Positions 32,201-39,900 of a stretch of 64,000 bases of DNA are shown here, piece by piece. The DNA is from DATMNI01 sp035570275 (GTDB taxonomy: Bacteria > Acidobacteriota > Terriglobia > Bryobacterales > Bryobacteraceae). Below the pieces are notes generated by a model, which was not told where the DNA came from, did not search any database, and worked only from the letters and a program-made list of their open reading frames with translations. Every line of letters begins with the position of its first letter. Positions within the stretch are counted from its first letter, which is position 1. The position numbers were made by a program, and so were the translations under genes. The DNA is taken from positions 1 to 64,000 of the forward strand of contig DATMNI010000440.1 of the NCBI GenBank assembly GCA_035570275.1. The letters run 5' to 3'.

Positions 32201-33193
32201 CTGGGCGAAATGCAGCAGGCTGAGATTTCGCGCGACATGCAGCGCAACGCCGATTGGATTCGCCGCGGCATGGGCGGATACGCGGTGATGTCCGAAGCCA
32301 CCATCACGCAGGGCCTGAGCGAACTGCGCGACCAGTTGAAGCAGATAGAGCAGGCCATGGGGCCGGGTAAGGACGGCGACAAGAATGGCCAGGGCGATAA
32401 GCTGGCCGAAGACGCGCTGGGCCAGGTGGAAAAACTGCGGCAACAACTGGAGCAGATGCGCGCCGCACGGGCCCAGGGCCAGCAAGGTCAGCAGGGGCAA
32501 CAGGGACAGCAAGGTCAACCCGGCCAGCGTGGCGGCCAGCAGGGCCAGCAGGGCGGGCAGGGTCAACAGGGTCAACAGGGCCAACAGGGTCAGCAAGGTC
32601 AGCAGGGCCAACAAGGGCAGGGCGGACAACAGGGTGGCGGACAGCAAGGTCAAGGTCAGCAAGGCGGGCAGGGTCAGCAAGGCGGACAAGGCCAGCAAGG
32701 GCAAGGCCAGCAGGCTGGTGGAAACCAGGGCGGCCCGCGCGGCGGCCAGAACCAGAATGGCGGCGGCGGCCCGACCAACGGCAACGGCGGCGCCTGGAAC
32801 AACGGCGGCCTCGGCGGCGGACCCTGGTACGGCAACACGGGGCCGATCAGTCCCCAGGACTTCCAGAACAACTATCAAGGCACGCTGCAAACGCTGCGCC
32901 AACTGGAGCAGCAATCGCAAGGCGATCCCGCCATGGTGAAGGATCTGCAGTCGCTGATCCGCGACATGCAGCGCCTCAACCCCAACACCTACGCCAATGA
33001 CCCGCTGTTGGCGGAGCGCATCCAGGCCACGCTGCTCTCCGGCATCGAGCAGGTGGAGATGGAACTTCGCCGCAAGGTGGACGACACGGCCGGCGGCGGC
33101 AGCGTGCGCAGCCCCGGCGGCGAGAAGATTCCGCAAGGCTACGCCGACGCGGTCTACGAGTACTTCCGCAAACTGAGCAAGTCGAAGCAATAA
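29237..33193 (+). CDS. DUF4175-like giant coiled-coil protein with GQQ repeats
   Basis: The 1318-residue protein has two or three N-terminal TM helices (residues ~25-75 and 135-175) and beta-sandwich domains (residues ~180-480). A very long Gln-rich coiled coil follows, characteristic of DUF4175 (PF13779) proteins that close MoxR/Bat clusters. Residues 743-826 are 28 uninterrupted GQQ triplets, and a second, irregular Gly/Gln tract covers residues ~1079-1185. The C-terminal ~100 residues are globular (LLAERIQATLLSGIEQVEME). It likely forms an extended periplasmic fibre or stalk. The repeat encodes a long antisense open frame that I consider meaningless. Confidence 0.85.
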   Translation: MKPLDRLSEYLGVIERRMRLLALTRGAAVTAALALALTVVAVLVANQFAFSNPSVIGARVFLFLGLALALAAALIVPVIRLNRRRAAREAESKCPQFEERLLTFTEKMEQNPGDPFLELLADDTLAVSQTADPKAVTKNSWIFGFSSAAIVSAMVLIWLGVSGPGFLGYGTSLLWGGLPKGEMKPFYAVQVQPGNKTVRKRSDQAITARLIGFTSPKVRFFGKYASASQWEQAEMATEPGGSNYQFMIAGVPETLSYYVEAGGVKSEVYKMTVVDLPAVKKIKVVYHYPVWLGMKDAVEDPGGDLRAVEGTRAEVFVQTDRTLANGVIVLDDGSKLPLKLGATGLSAAVPIQKDGLYHIAAIENGEDVRLSEDYFIEAMKDRPPEVKITRPGRDFKASPIEEVTVQVDAKDDFGLKSVELHYSVNGGPDKTAPMMQSKDGKTSSGSTTLALEDFKLEPGDVVSIYAVAKDARTSSSTDIYFIEAQPFEKNYSQSQQAGGGGGGGGDDDDQQNQISQRQKEIIAATWNQLKGTGAKGTEAENATFLAAMQAKLRDQAKSLAERMKARQLEGAGDSFKSFVTDMELAVNAMGPAADKLKTAKWQDALGPEQKALQYLMRAEATFRDIQVAFGRQGGGGGGAGGGAGARDLEGLFDLELDTEKNQYESSQGAQSAQQQRQKEIDAAMEKLKQLAQRQQELADQQRKNQQQTSQQRWQQEMLRREAEQLKQQLEKLTRQEQGQLSRGQQGQQGQQGQQGQQGQQGQQGQQGQQGQQGQQGQQGQQGQQGQQGQQGQQGQQGQQGQQGQQGQQGQQGQQGQQGQQGQQGQQSAQQRMQQQMQQQTGGVRGANPQQLQRTLDQLTQALDDMRQAASSQQAGTPQGDAQARRAADRLKEAAQSMSSQRSKESSNQVQELAQQADELVRRQQAFEGEMRKGFGPQSQGVTREQANQLAGEKEGEIQDLKKLEQGMQSAVRDLQNSQRKAATKMRDALGEMQQAEISRDMQRNADWIRRGMGGYAVMSEATITQGLSELRDQLKQIEQAMGPGKDGDKNGQGDKLAEDALGQVEKLRQQLEQMRAARAQGQQGQQGQQGQQGQPGQRGGQQGQQGGQGQQGQQGQQGQQGQQGQQGQGGQQGGGQQGQGQQGGQGQQGGQGQQGQGQQAGGNQGGPRGGQNQNGGGGPTNGNGGAWNNGGLGGGPWYGNTGPISPQDFQNNYQGTLQTLRQLEQQSQGDPAMVKDLQSLIRDMQRLNPNTYANDPLLAERIQATLLSGIEQVEMELRRKVDDTAGGGSVRSPGGEKIPQGYADAVYEYFRKLSKSKQ
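31463..31714 (+). repeat. 28 x 9-bp tandem repeat encoding (GQQ)n
   Basis: These 252 bases encode 28 perfect GQQ triplets with frequent synonymous changes (GGT/GGA/GGC/GGG, CAA/CAG). The amino-acid pattern is therefore strictly kept while the DNA has drifted. A shorter, imperfect relative lies at about 32475-32715. Confidence 0.95.
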
Positions 33194-33489
33194 CGTCGCT
33201 ACCCGGTTGGTGAGACGGCTGCCCGCAGTTCACGGAGGGCTGGCGCGCCACAGACAGCAATGCGTCAGCGGGATCGTCTTGGTCGTCCAAGGTGTTTCCC
33301 CTGTTCCGGAAGACGTTGACTGCGGCATGCTTACCTAACCGAGGTTGTGTAGTTCGAATCCGGCCCTGGGGAGGCAAATCGCATCCCAGGAGCCCCCAGG
33401 ATGGACCTCATCGCTCCATCGCAAGGAGCCGGAGCCCGGGAACCCCTAACAGACGTGAGCCTCAATTAACTACGATCTTCACCGAGCGC
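33194..33489. other. Intergenic region with a tRNA-like scrap
   Basis: About 300 bases between the end of the MoxR operon and the convergent 302-aa gene. AGTTCGAATCCGG near 33350 imitates a tRNA T-arm, but its stem does not pair and no acceptor or anticodon arm can be built. Otherwise nothing recognisable; no clear terminator. Confidence 0.4.
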
Positions 33490-34398
33490 CTATTCCCAGC
33501 GATCCTTGCCAAGCTGAACCCGAGCCAAGTTCTCCAGCAAGTCGTCAATCCGAATCTCGATCACGTCCTTCCTTGTTCTTGCATCATCGGCCACCCGACG
33601 GGCAAGGACCGCCTCAGGGCAATCTGACAATGTGCTGGCCGCCTCATCGAGTTTTTGAGTGACGTAGTCGACTGACAAGGTTTCTCGCAGGAACGACAGG
33701 TTGTCAGTGCGCCAAGTCCAGTCGAAGAGCGGACTGTCGATTTCTGTGAGGTATGGACCTCCCCCTCCGTACTCCGGGGTCCAAACGCCGTAGATCGGGT
33801 TCTCGCCCTTCAGGTATACCAACCCAGAGGCGTACATCACCGCGCAAACAGTCTTTCCGGGGTGGTCGAGTGTCCACCATGCCTCCCAAATCTGCGGAAT
33901 CACTGGCGCGACGATTCCGAGAGAATTGAAGCGGAAGATCCAGCCATTCGCGGACTTGCCGCTTGAGATCATCGGATCCCGCGATTGCTCGTAAGCAAAA
34001 CCGCGTTCTGACTCAATCCGGTCGAGAAATCCATCGCGAAAGAAATCGTATAGAGATTGCCGTTCGCTTTCGGACAGCATCTTTTCAAGGATTTGCCCAC
34101 GCATCAACGAATAATGGAAATCACTATCTCCACGCGAGGCGTCTTCGTTTCTCATCAGCGTGTCGTACCAGTACCTAAGGCACGCTGGGAAGAGGTGACG
34201 AAACAAGTCCACTTGCAACTCGACGTACGCTAAATCGTGAAAGTAATACCAAAGGTAATCGTCCGGCACTCGATCCCAATCCATTCGGGCCATCTTGCCG
34301 AGCTCGTCGTCGTTGTAGTCAAACTGCCGCTCCAAAACTTTTGGCGGCTTGGGAGCAGGGCCCAGGATACGGACCATACGGTCTTGGGTTATTCTCAT
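33490..34398 (-). CDS. Hypothetical protein, possibly acquired
   Basis: A 302-residue soluble protein with no signal peptide and no family I recognise. It is rich in aromatic residues (WYYFHDLAYVELQVDLFRHL, WIFRFNSLGIVAPVIPQIWE, FDWTWRTDNLSFL). N-terminal helices carry DDYLWYYFHD and a later part suggests a helical repeat. Codon use looks less GC-biased than that of neighbouring genes, and the gene stands alone between unrelated operons, both hints of horizontal acquisition. The start could be ATG 34398 or ATG 34377 (MVRILGP). Confidence 0.65.
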   Translation of the reverse strand: MRITQDRMVRILGPAPKPPKVLERQFDYNDDELGKMARMDWDRVPDDYLWYYFHDLAYVELQVDLFRHLFPACLRYWYDTLMRNEDASRGDSDFHYSLMRGQILEKMLSESERQSLYDFFRDGFLDRIESERGFAYEQSRDPMISSGKSANGWIFRFNSLGIVAPVIPQIWEAWWTLDHPGKTVCAVMYASGLVYLKGENPIYGVWTPEYGGGGPYLTEIDSPLFDWTWRTDNLSFLRETLSVDYVTQKLDEAASTLSDCPEAVLARRVADDARTRKDVIEIRIDDLLENLARVQLGKDRWE

Positions 34399-34749
34399 GC
34401 CTCGCGCTTCCAGAGTCCATCATCGGTTAGCATACCCCCAGTATGGTTCCTACAAAACGCCGTAGCGTTTCCCATCCCGATTCGCGGTGGAGGTTGTGGT
34501 GAGACCAAGCGTTCCATCGAATGCGTAACCCTTATCCAGCATGCCGCCGGCGCCAATTCCCGAGGCGACCAGAAAAGTTCGATAATTGCCCACGAAGGGG
34601 AGCCAGACTCCGCAGCGTTGATATCTTTGGCTCCCCCAAATATCAGGATGATCTATGCCTTTGATTTTAGTTTCAGTCCACCCTGGGAGTGCGCGAGGGC
34701 CCGCGTAGGCTGGATGGACACTGAGTCTGAGGATTAAGGAGGATAGCCG
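34399..34749 (-). other. Gap with a possible protein relic on the minus strand
   Basis: Reading the minus strand from about 34738 to a stop near 34457 gives an open stretch of ~95 codons with a protein-like composition: PGWTETKIKGIDHPDIWGS, WLPFVGNYRTFLVASGIGAG, then GYAFDGTLGLTTTSTANRDG and KRYGVL. It has no proper start and I cannot name the family. It may be the 3' end of a degraded gene, or chance. Confidence 0.25.
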
Positions 34750-35373
34750 TTAGTGCGCGATAGCGCGGCGAACCTCTTCGCGATCCTGAGCGGCCTTTTC
34801 GGCAGCTTTTCCAAAAGCGAACCACACCAGAACGAGGGCCATCACGGTTAGGACAAACGGCCAGGGTCCAGCCAGAAAATGATAGAGCCAGGAGGAAGGG
34901 TCGAGTCCGCGGGCCTTGGCTGCGGCCAGCACGCCGCCGCCCCACCAGGACGCCAGGATGCCGGGGATTAGAAGGAACAGTCGGCTGCGGATGCGCAGGT
35001 AGCCGCGCTGCCTCTCCTCGTGCTGCCTCGCAAGGAACTGAGCGCATGGCGCGCTCGCCCCAATGGGTCGGCGCCCACGTTCAAACGCAGGCCCGAACAG
35101 GTAGACGATTACGCCCAGCGTCCATGCCTGTCCGAGCCTGATCCATGGTTGATCGACTCGGTACACGTTGTAGAGAAGGCCCGCGGCCAGGGCCACCGTA
35201 ACAACGGCCACGCCTCGGACCACGCGCGCGTTGAGTTTCTCTCGGGATTGCGCCAGGGCGCATAGCTCCTCGGGTGTCAGTGCGATTTGCATACTCTTGT
35301 GTTCCTCTTCCTTCCGTGATTTCCAGGCGGCCTCGGGCGTGTCATGTTCGCGCGGCTCGTCAGGTTCTTGCAT
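34750..35373 (-). CDS. Four-TM membrane protein coupled to an ECF sigma factor
   Basis: The 207-residue product has a ~50-residue charged cytoplasmic N-terminus (EPREHDTPEAAWKSRKEEEH), then four probable TM helices (VVRGVAVVTVALAAGLLYNV; IRLGQAWTLGVIVYLFG; LFLLIPGILASWWGGG; WPFVLTVMALVLVWFAF). It overlaps the sigma-factor gene by 14 bases, the usual position of an anti-sigma factor or a signal-sensing partner. No canonical anti-sigma zinc motif is present, so the role is inferred from position only. Confidence 0.72.
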   Translation of the reverse strand: MQEPDEPREHDTPEAAWKSRKEEEHKSMQIALTPEELCALAQSREKLNARVVRGVAVVTVALAAGLLYNVYRVDQPWIRLGQAWTLGVIVYLFGPAFERGRRPIGASAPCAQFLARQHEERQRGYLRIRSRLFLLIPGILASWWGGGVLAAAKARGLDPSSWLYHFLAGPWPFVLTVMALVLVWFAFGKAAEKAAQDREEVRRAIAH

Positions 35374-35887
35374 CGGCGGCTCCTTCGAGATATTTCTGCT
35401 TAACCATCCTCTTGATTCGGTGAATTTTCGTGGCCACGTTGCCGGCCGTGATCCCGGTTACCTCCGCTATCGATCCCGCCGTCTCGCCTTCGAGGTAGAG
35501 CATGATGACCTGGCGGTCTAGCGGCTTGAGCCGGTGAATCAGATCCAGAAGGATCGCCGCCGAGAACCGGCGTTCGACCTCTGCTTCGCCATCGACTGAG
35601 GAGATGCGAGCATCGAGGGTTTCCAAGTCCACCAGCCGGGAGGTCAACCGGCGATCTCGCACAGCGTGGGAAGCACCTACATTGTGCGCAATGCGATAGA
35701 CCCAGGTTCGCAAACTGCAACGGCCGTCAAACGACCCAAGGCTCATCCACAACTCCATATAGATCTCTTGAAGCAGATCTCGTTGCCGGTCGGGATCGGC
35801 CTGATAACCACGGGCCAGCCGGCGGATGGCGGCGGCATGTGCGGCGCTTGCCTCCGCATAGAGCGCGTTCTGTCTGTCCCGATCCAC
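35360..35887 (-). CDS. ECF-type RNA polymerase sigma factor
   Basis: The 175-residue protein has region 2 (DLLQEIYMELWMSLGSFDGR, SLRTWVYRIAHNVGASH) and region 4 (RLKPLDRQVIMLYLEGETAG, SIAEVTGITAGNVATKIHRI) with the expected linker between them, and lacks regions 1 and 3. It should direct RNA polymerase to a small regulon controlled by the downstream membrane protein. The helix-turn-helix in region 4.2 is complete. Confidence 0.9.
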   Translation of the reverse strand: MDRDRQNALYAEASAAHAAAIRRLARGYQADPDRQRDLLQEIYMELWMSLGSFDGRCSLRTWVYRIAHNVGASHAVRDRRLTSRLVDLETLDARISSVDGEAEVERRFSAAILLDLIHRLKPLDRQVIMLYLEGETAGSIAEVTGITAGNVATKIHRIKRMVKQKYLEGAADART

Positions 35888-36139
35888 CGAAGTCCTATCT
35901 TGCCTCCATCTGGTAGTCTCCGCCTGGCGCAGATTCCTTACACTTCCGTTTCGTGATCGTCCTGGGTGCCAGTCGGGATGAGGGCGCCGGCTTCACTCGT
36001 ACACCGTTCGCTTGAAAAAACTGAACTGGTTCGAGCAGAGGCGTTTTAGGCCTCAAGAGTTCGAAAACGTGTCCGGCTCTGGGGAGCCACGCCGCTTTCG
36101 CTGCTTCTTAGGGAGCGGTTTCAAACCTCGCGCTTCGTC

Positions 36140-36488
36140 TCATAGATTTAGAAGGATTCGGATTCGTTCTTCGACCTCGGCCATCGTCTGCGCGGAAACA
36201 GTGCCGTAAAGCCGCTTGACCCGCTGTTTGGACACGGACCGGATATCGTCGCACTTGATGAAGCTCGGCGTCGACAGCCCTCCCTCGGGCGCCTTCACCG
36301 GCACATGAATGGGCTGGTTCTTATTCTTTGAAGTGATGGGCAGCACGACAACCAGGTCGGCTGGACCGTGATTAAATTTGTCGACGGAAACCACCAGCGC
36401 CGGACGCGTACCGGCCTGCCCACGGCCCAGGGTGGGGTCGAAACTGATCGACCAGGACGTCGCCGCTGTTGGGTTCCGAGACTCTCAT
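36140..36488 (-). pseudogene. MazF/PemK toxin with a 1-base insertion
   Basis: On the minus strand ATG 36488, overlapping the antitoxin stop, starts MRVSEPNSGDVLVDQF. The continuation requires a shift into DPTLGRGQAGTRPALVVSVD, LVVVLPITSKNKNQPIHVPV, SFIKCDDIRSVSKQRVKRL and GTVSAQTMAEVEERIRILL, a typical MazF endoribonuclease. The extra base is in AAA at 36441-36443 (TTT on the coding strand): CAG-TTC-GAC-CCC became CAG-TTT-CGA-CCC. A downstream piece from 36394 is open but lacks the first strands of the SH3-like barrel. Confidence 0.82.
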
Positions 36489-36745
36489 TCGTCCTTGAGT
36501 CCGTCGGCGAGTGTCTTATCCCACAAAGCGCGCTCGGCCTGCTCTTCTTTCCATGCCTTGGGATCGCTTCGCAGGGTGGCATAGGCGGCATTCACTTCGT
36601 CGAGGAATTTGTCCCGCCGATAGTGTTCAATGGCGTCGTCAAGGACGGTTTGCATGGGCTTTCCTTCCTGTCTTGCCAAGGCGCGAAGAACGGCTTTCGA
36701 GCGGGGCGTGATGCGAATGTTGGGGTTCTCAACTGTGGTTTTCAT
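36485..36745 (-). CDS. Antitoxin of the MazEF-like pair
   Basis: The 86-residue product combines an N-terminal ribbon-helix-helix-like segment (PNIRITPRSKAVLRALARQE, KPMQTVLDDAIEHYRR) with an acidic, Trp-containing C-terminal tail (SDPKAWKEEQAERALWDKTL), typical of antitoxins that mask MazF. It overlaps the toxin start by four bases (ATGA). The gene is intact although its toxin partner is frameshifted. Confidence 0.8.
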   Translation of the reverse strand: MKTTVENPNIRITPRSKAVLRALARQEGKPMQTVLDDAIEHYRRDKFLDEVNAAYATLRSDPKAWKEEQAERALWDKTLADGLKDE

Positions 36746-36957
36746 GGAAGAACAGATTCCACCCTACCCCAAAAGCGCAACAGAAGTTTAGTATTCACAA
36801 GGCTCTACCCCGCCGCCTTCTTCGCCGACGGAGTTTCAGTGCCCGCAGACACTTGGTTCGCCTTGTGTCTTGAGCGGGTCGCGCATCCTCGACCCTGACA
36901 GCGTCTACAATGGCGGCTCAGCCGACCGCATCCACCGTGAAAGCAACTCGCGAAACC

Positions 36958-36976
36958 CGCGACCCAGAGGGTCGCG
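36958..36976 (-). terminator. Hairpin just past the sortilin-like gene
   Basis: CGCGACCC-AGA-GGGTCGCG is a perfect 8-bp GC-rich stem with a 3-base loop ending five bases from the stop of the minus-strand gene at 36981. No T run follows, so if it terminates it does so as a non-classical stem or as an mRNA end stabiliser. Confidence 0.45.
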
Positions 36977-36980
36977 GCCA

Positions 36981-39900
36981 CTACTGCGGTCGCATCCAGG
37001 TGTCTTCCATCACGTTGACGGAGGAAGTGAGCGTCTGGCTGCCGACGGTGAGCCGGACCATGTAAGAACCGGGCTCCAGCAGAGGGCCCTGGGCGACACC
37101 CCCAAACCCGCCGAAACCGCCACCGCCACCTCCTCCTCCCCCGCCACCACCTCCTCCGCCCCCGCCGCGGCCTCCGCCGGCGACGAAGGGGACTCCGGGA
37201 TTAGCGCCGCGCCCGCCACGTCCACCGGCTTGGGCGGCGGCCGCATCGGGAGGGGCGACTGGGTTGGCGATTGGGTTAGCGCTGGGGTTGGTGCCAGCCG
37301 CCCCGCCCGCATCGGCGCCGGCCTGGCCGCCCCGGCCGCCTCTACCCCTGCCGGCCGCTGCCGCCGCCGGGACCGGGCCGCGCATGGCCCACTGGAAGCG
37401 GTTCATGCCGGCCTTGACATCGACATCCATGGTGCTCACCACCTGGTTTCCTTGTAGAAACTCCAGTTTCGCGGCCCCCATATCGGATTTGGCCCACACG
37501 CTGATGGCGGTACCGCCTTGCGGATTCTGCCCCTTAAACTCGCGGTTCGTGGCGCGGCGCTGAGCCTGCGGATCGTTCTTCCACAGAATGGCGGGGCGCG
37601 GGTCGAACAACACCACGTCCCCGCCGGCCGGCTTGAGTTGTTCCAGCGGGCTGATGTCGTCGGCGATCCAGATGGAGCGGCCGTGCGTCGCCAGAATCAG
37701 GTCGCGGTCGCGCGGATGAATCAGAATGTCGTCCACGCGCACGCTGGGCAAGCCGGTCATGAACTTCTTCCATTCCTTGCCGCCGTCCACGGTAACGAAT
37801 AAACCGAACTCGGTGCCGGCGAAAAGCAGGTTGGGATTATCGTAGTCCTCGCGCAAGGCGTTGATGTTGCCTTTGCCCGGCAGGTTGCCCACCACGCTGA
37901 CCCACGTCCTGCCGTAGTCGGTGGTCTTGAACAGATACGGTTTCCAATCGTCGCTGCGATGGTTGTCCACCGCCACGTAAGCCGTGCCGGGGTCGAAGTG
38001 CGAGGGCTCAATGCGCGCGATATGCGTAAAGCCCTTGCCCTCCGGATCCTTGGGTCCGCCGGCGATGTTGCCGTAGACGTTGGTGAAAGTCTCGCCGCCG
38101 TCCTGGCTCACCTGGAGGTTGCCATCCTCCGTGCCCACCCAGATCACACCGGGCCGCGAGGGCGACTCGCGCACTTGCGTGGCAGTGGAACTGGCGGCAT
38201 AACCGTCATGTTTTTCAGCCATCGGCTTCTCGCCCGAAACGCCCATGATGGCCATCTCCGGCGCCCAGCGGTTCACGTTCTTGCTGAGGTCGGTCGTGTT
38301 CATCCACCAGGTGTCCCCGCGATTGGTGGACTTGAAGAAATACTGGCCGGCCATGTAGATTACCGCCGGATTGTGGGGCGAAATTTCGATGGGCGCATTC
38401 CAATAAAAGCGGAACGACGGTACGTTAGGCGGCGCATTCATCATGTTGGGAGTGCCGCCGCGTCCGCCGCCGAAGCCGCCGCCGCGCCCGCCTGCCGGAG
38501 CCGGAGCGGGATCTTCCGCTGGAGGCGACGTGACGCCGGCCGGCGGATTGGCCGCCCGCTGGATCTCATTAGCCGTCGCCGCCGCAGTGGCGCCGCGGCC
38601 GGCGGTGGGCCGGATATTCTTCTGGGTGCCGTTGCGCAGATCGTGCCTGGTCATATTGCCGTCCTGCGATTCGGCATAGACGATGGCCCAGTCCGTGGGA
38701 TCCTGCCGCGTGTAGAAGCCGTCGCCGCCGGCCACGGTGTACCAATCGGTATTGACGGCGCCGGTGGTGGAGCGCAGCGCGCTGGGGCCGCACCAGGCGT
38801 TGTTGTCTTGCAGGCCGCCACAAACGTAATAGGGGCGGCGCATGTCGGCCGAGACCTGATAGAACTGGCCCACCGCGATATCGTTATGGTAGTCCCAGGT
38901 GAAGCCGCCATCGGTGCTGATGTCAAGGCCGCCATCGTGGCCCACCGCCACTACGCGCGGGTCTTTGGGGTTGATCCAGAAAGCGTGGTAGTCGGTGTGG
39001 GAGCCGGTGAGACCCTGCCAGGTTTTGCCGCCATCGAGCGACATTTGCCCGGGATTTCCGCCCACGAAAAGCTTTCGATCGTTGACCGGGTCGACGCGAA
39101 TCTGGCTGAAGTAAGTGGGCCGCTGGTCCTGGTTGCTCATGAACTGCCAGGTCTTGCCGCCATCGTCGGAACGGAAGACGCCGCTGCCATTGGGATTGGG
39201 TGGACCGGCCGGCGCTCCCCGCCCACCGCCGCCTCCACCGCCACCTCCGCCGCCTGCAGCGCCCGCGGCTCCGGCGGCTCCGGCGGCTCCGGCCGCTCCA
39301 GCCGCTCCGGCTGCCGGGTCGCCGGATTCGTTGGCCGCGCCGCCCCTGCCGCCGCGTGCTGGTCCGCCGTCAGCCGTGGTTCCGCCGCCGGTGCCTGCGC
39401 TGGCGCCCGCTTCCACCTGCGCATACAGCGTGGCCGGTTTCGCCCGGAAGACCGACACCGCGATGCGCCCGTAGATTCCGTCCTTCGGTTTCGGCCAGCC
39501 GGGACCATCGAGCTTAGTCCACGTGTCGCCGCCGTCAGTGGTTTTCCAGAGCGCGCAATTGGCGCCGCCGCCGTTGTAGCCCCACCAGGTGCGGCGCCGC
39601 TGGAACGATGCCGCGTAGAGGATCTTCGGATTTGCAGGGTCGATGGCCACGTCGGTAAAGCCCGTGTCGGCGTCGATGTACTTGGCCTTCTTCCAAGTCT
39701 TGCCGCCATCGGACGATTTGTAGAGGCCGCGCTCCGGATTGGGGGCGAACAAATGGCCGTTGGCCGCCACATACACGACGTTGGGATTGCTCGAGTCAAC
39801 CACGATGCGTCCGATGGATTGAGTGTCATCGAGGCCCAGGTGCGTCCAGTGCTGGCCGCCATCGGTTGTGCCCCAGACGCCGTCGCCGATGGATGAGCTT

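Noticed and set aside
30656..33190. An 844-codon open frame antisense to the DUF4175 gene, rich in Leu (LLTLLALLS repeats)
   Set aside because: It is the mirror of the GQQ tandem repeat and of GC-rich codon bias; composition is pure repeat and no ribosome site or domain is present.
33335..33380. tRNA-like sequence with TTCGAAT loop
   Set aside because: The T-stem does not pair, no acceptor 3' end or anticodon arm can be folded, and flanking bases do not form a cloverleaf.
37959..39896. A 645-codon plus-strand open frame opposite the sortilin-like gene
   Set aside because: The sense strand has clear BNR blades and a signal peptide. The antisense frame has no domain and is expected in high-GC coding DNA.
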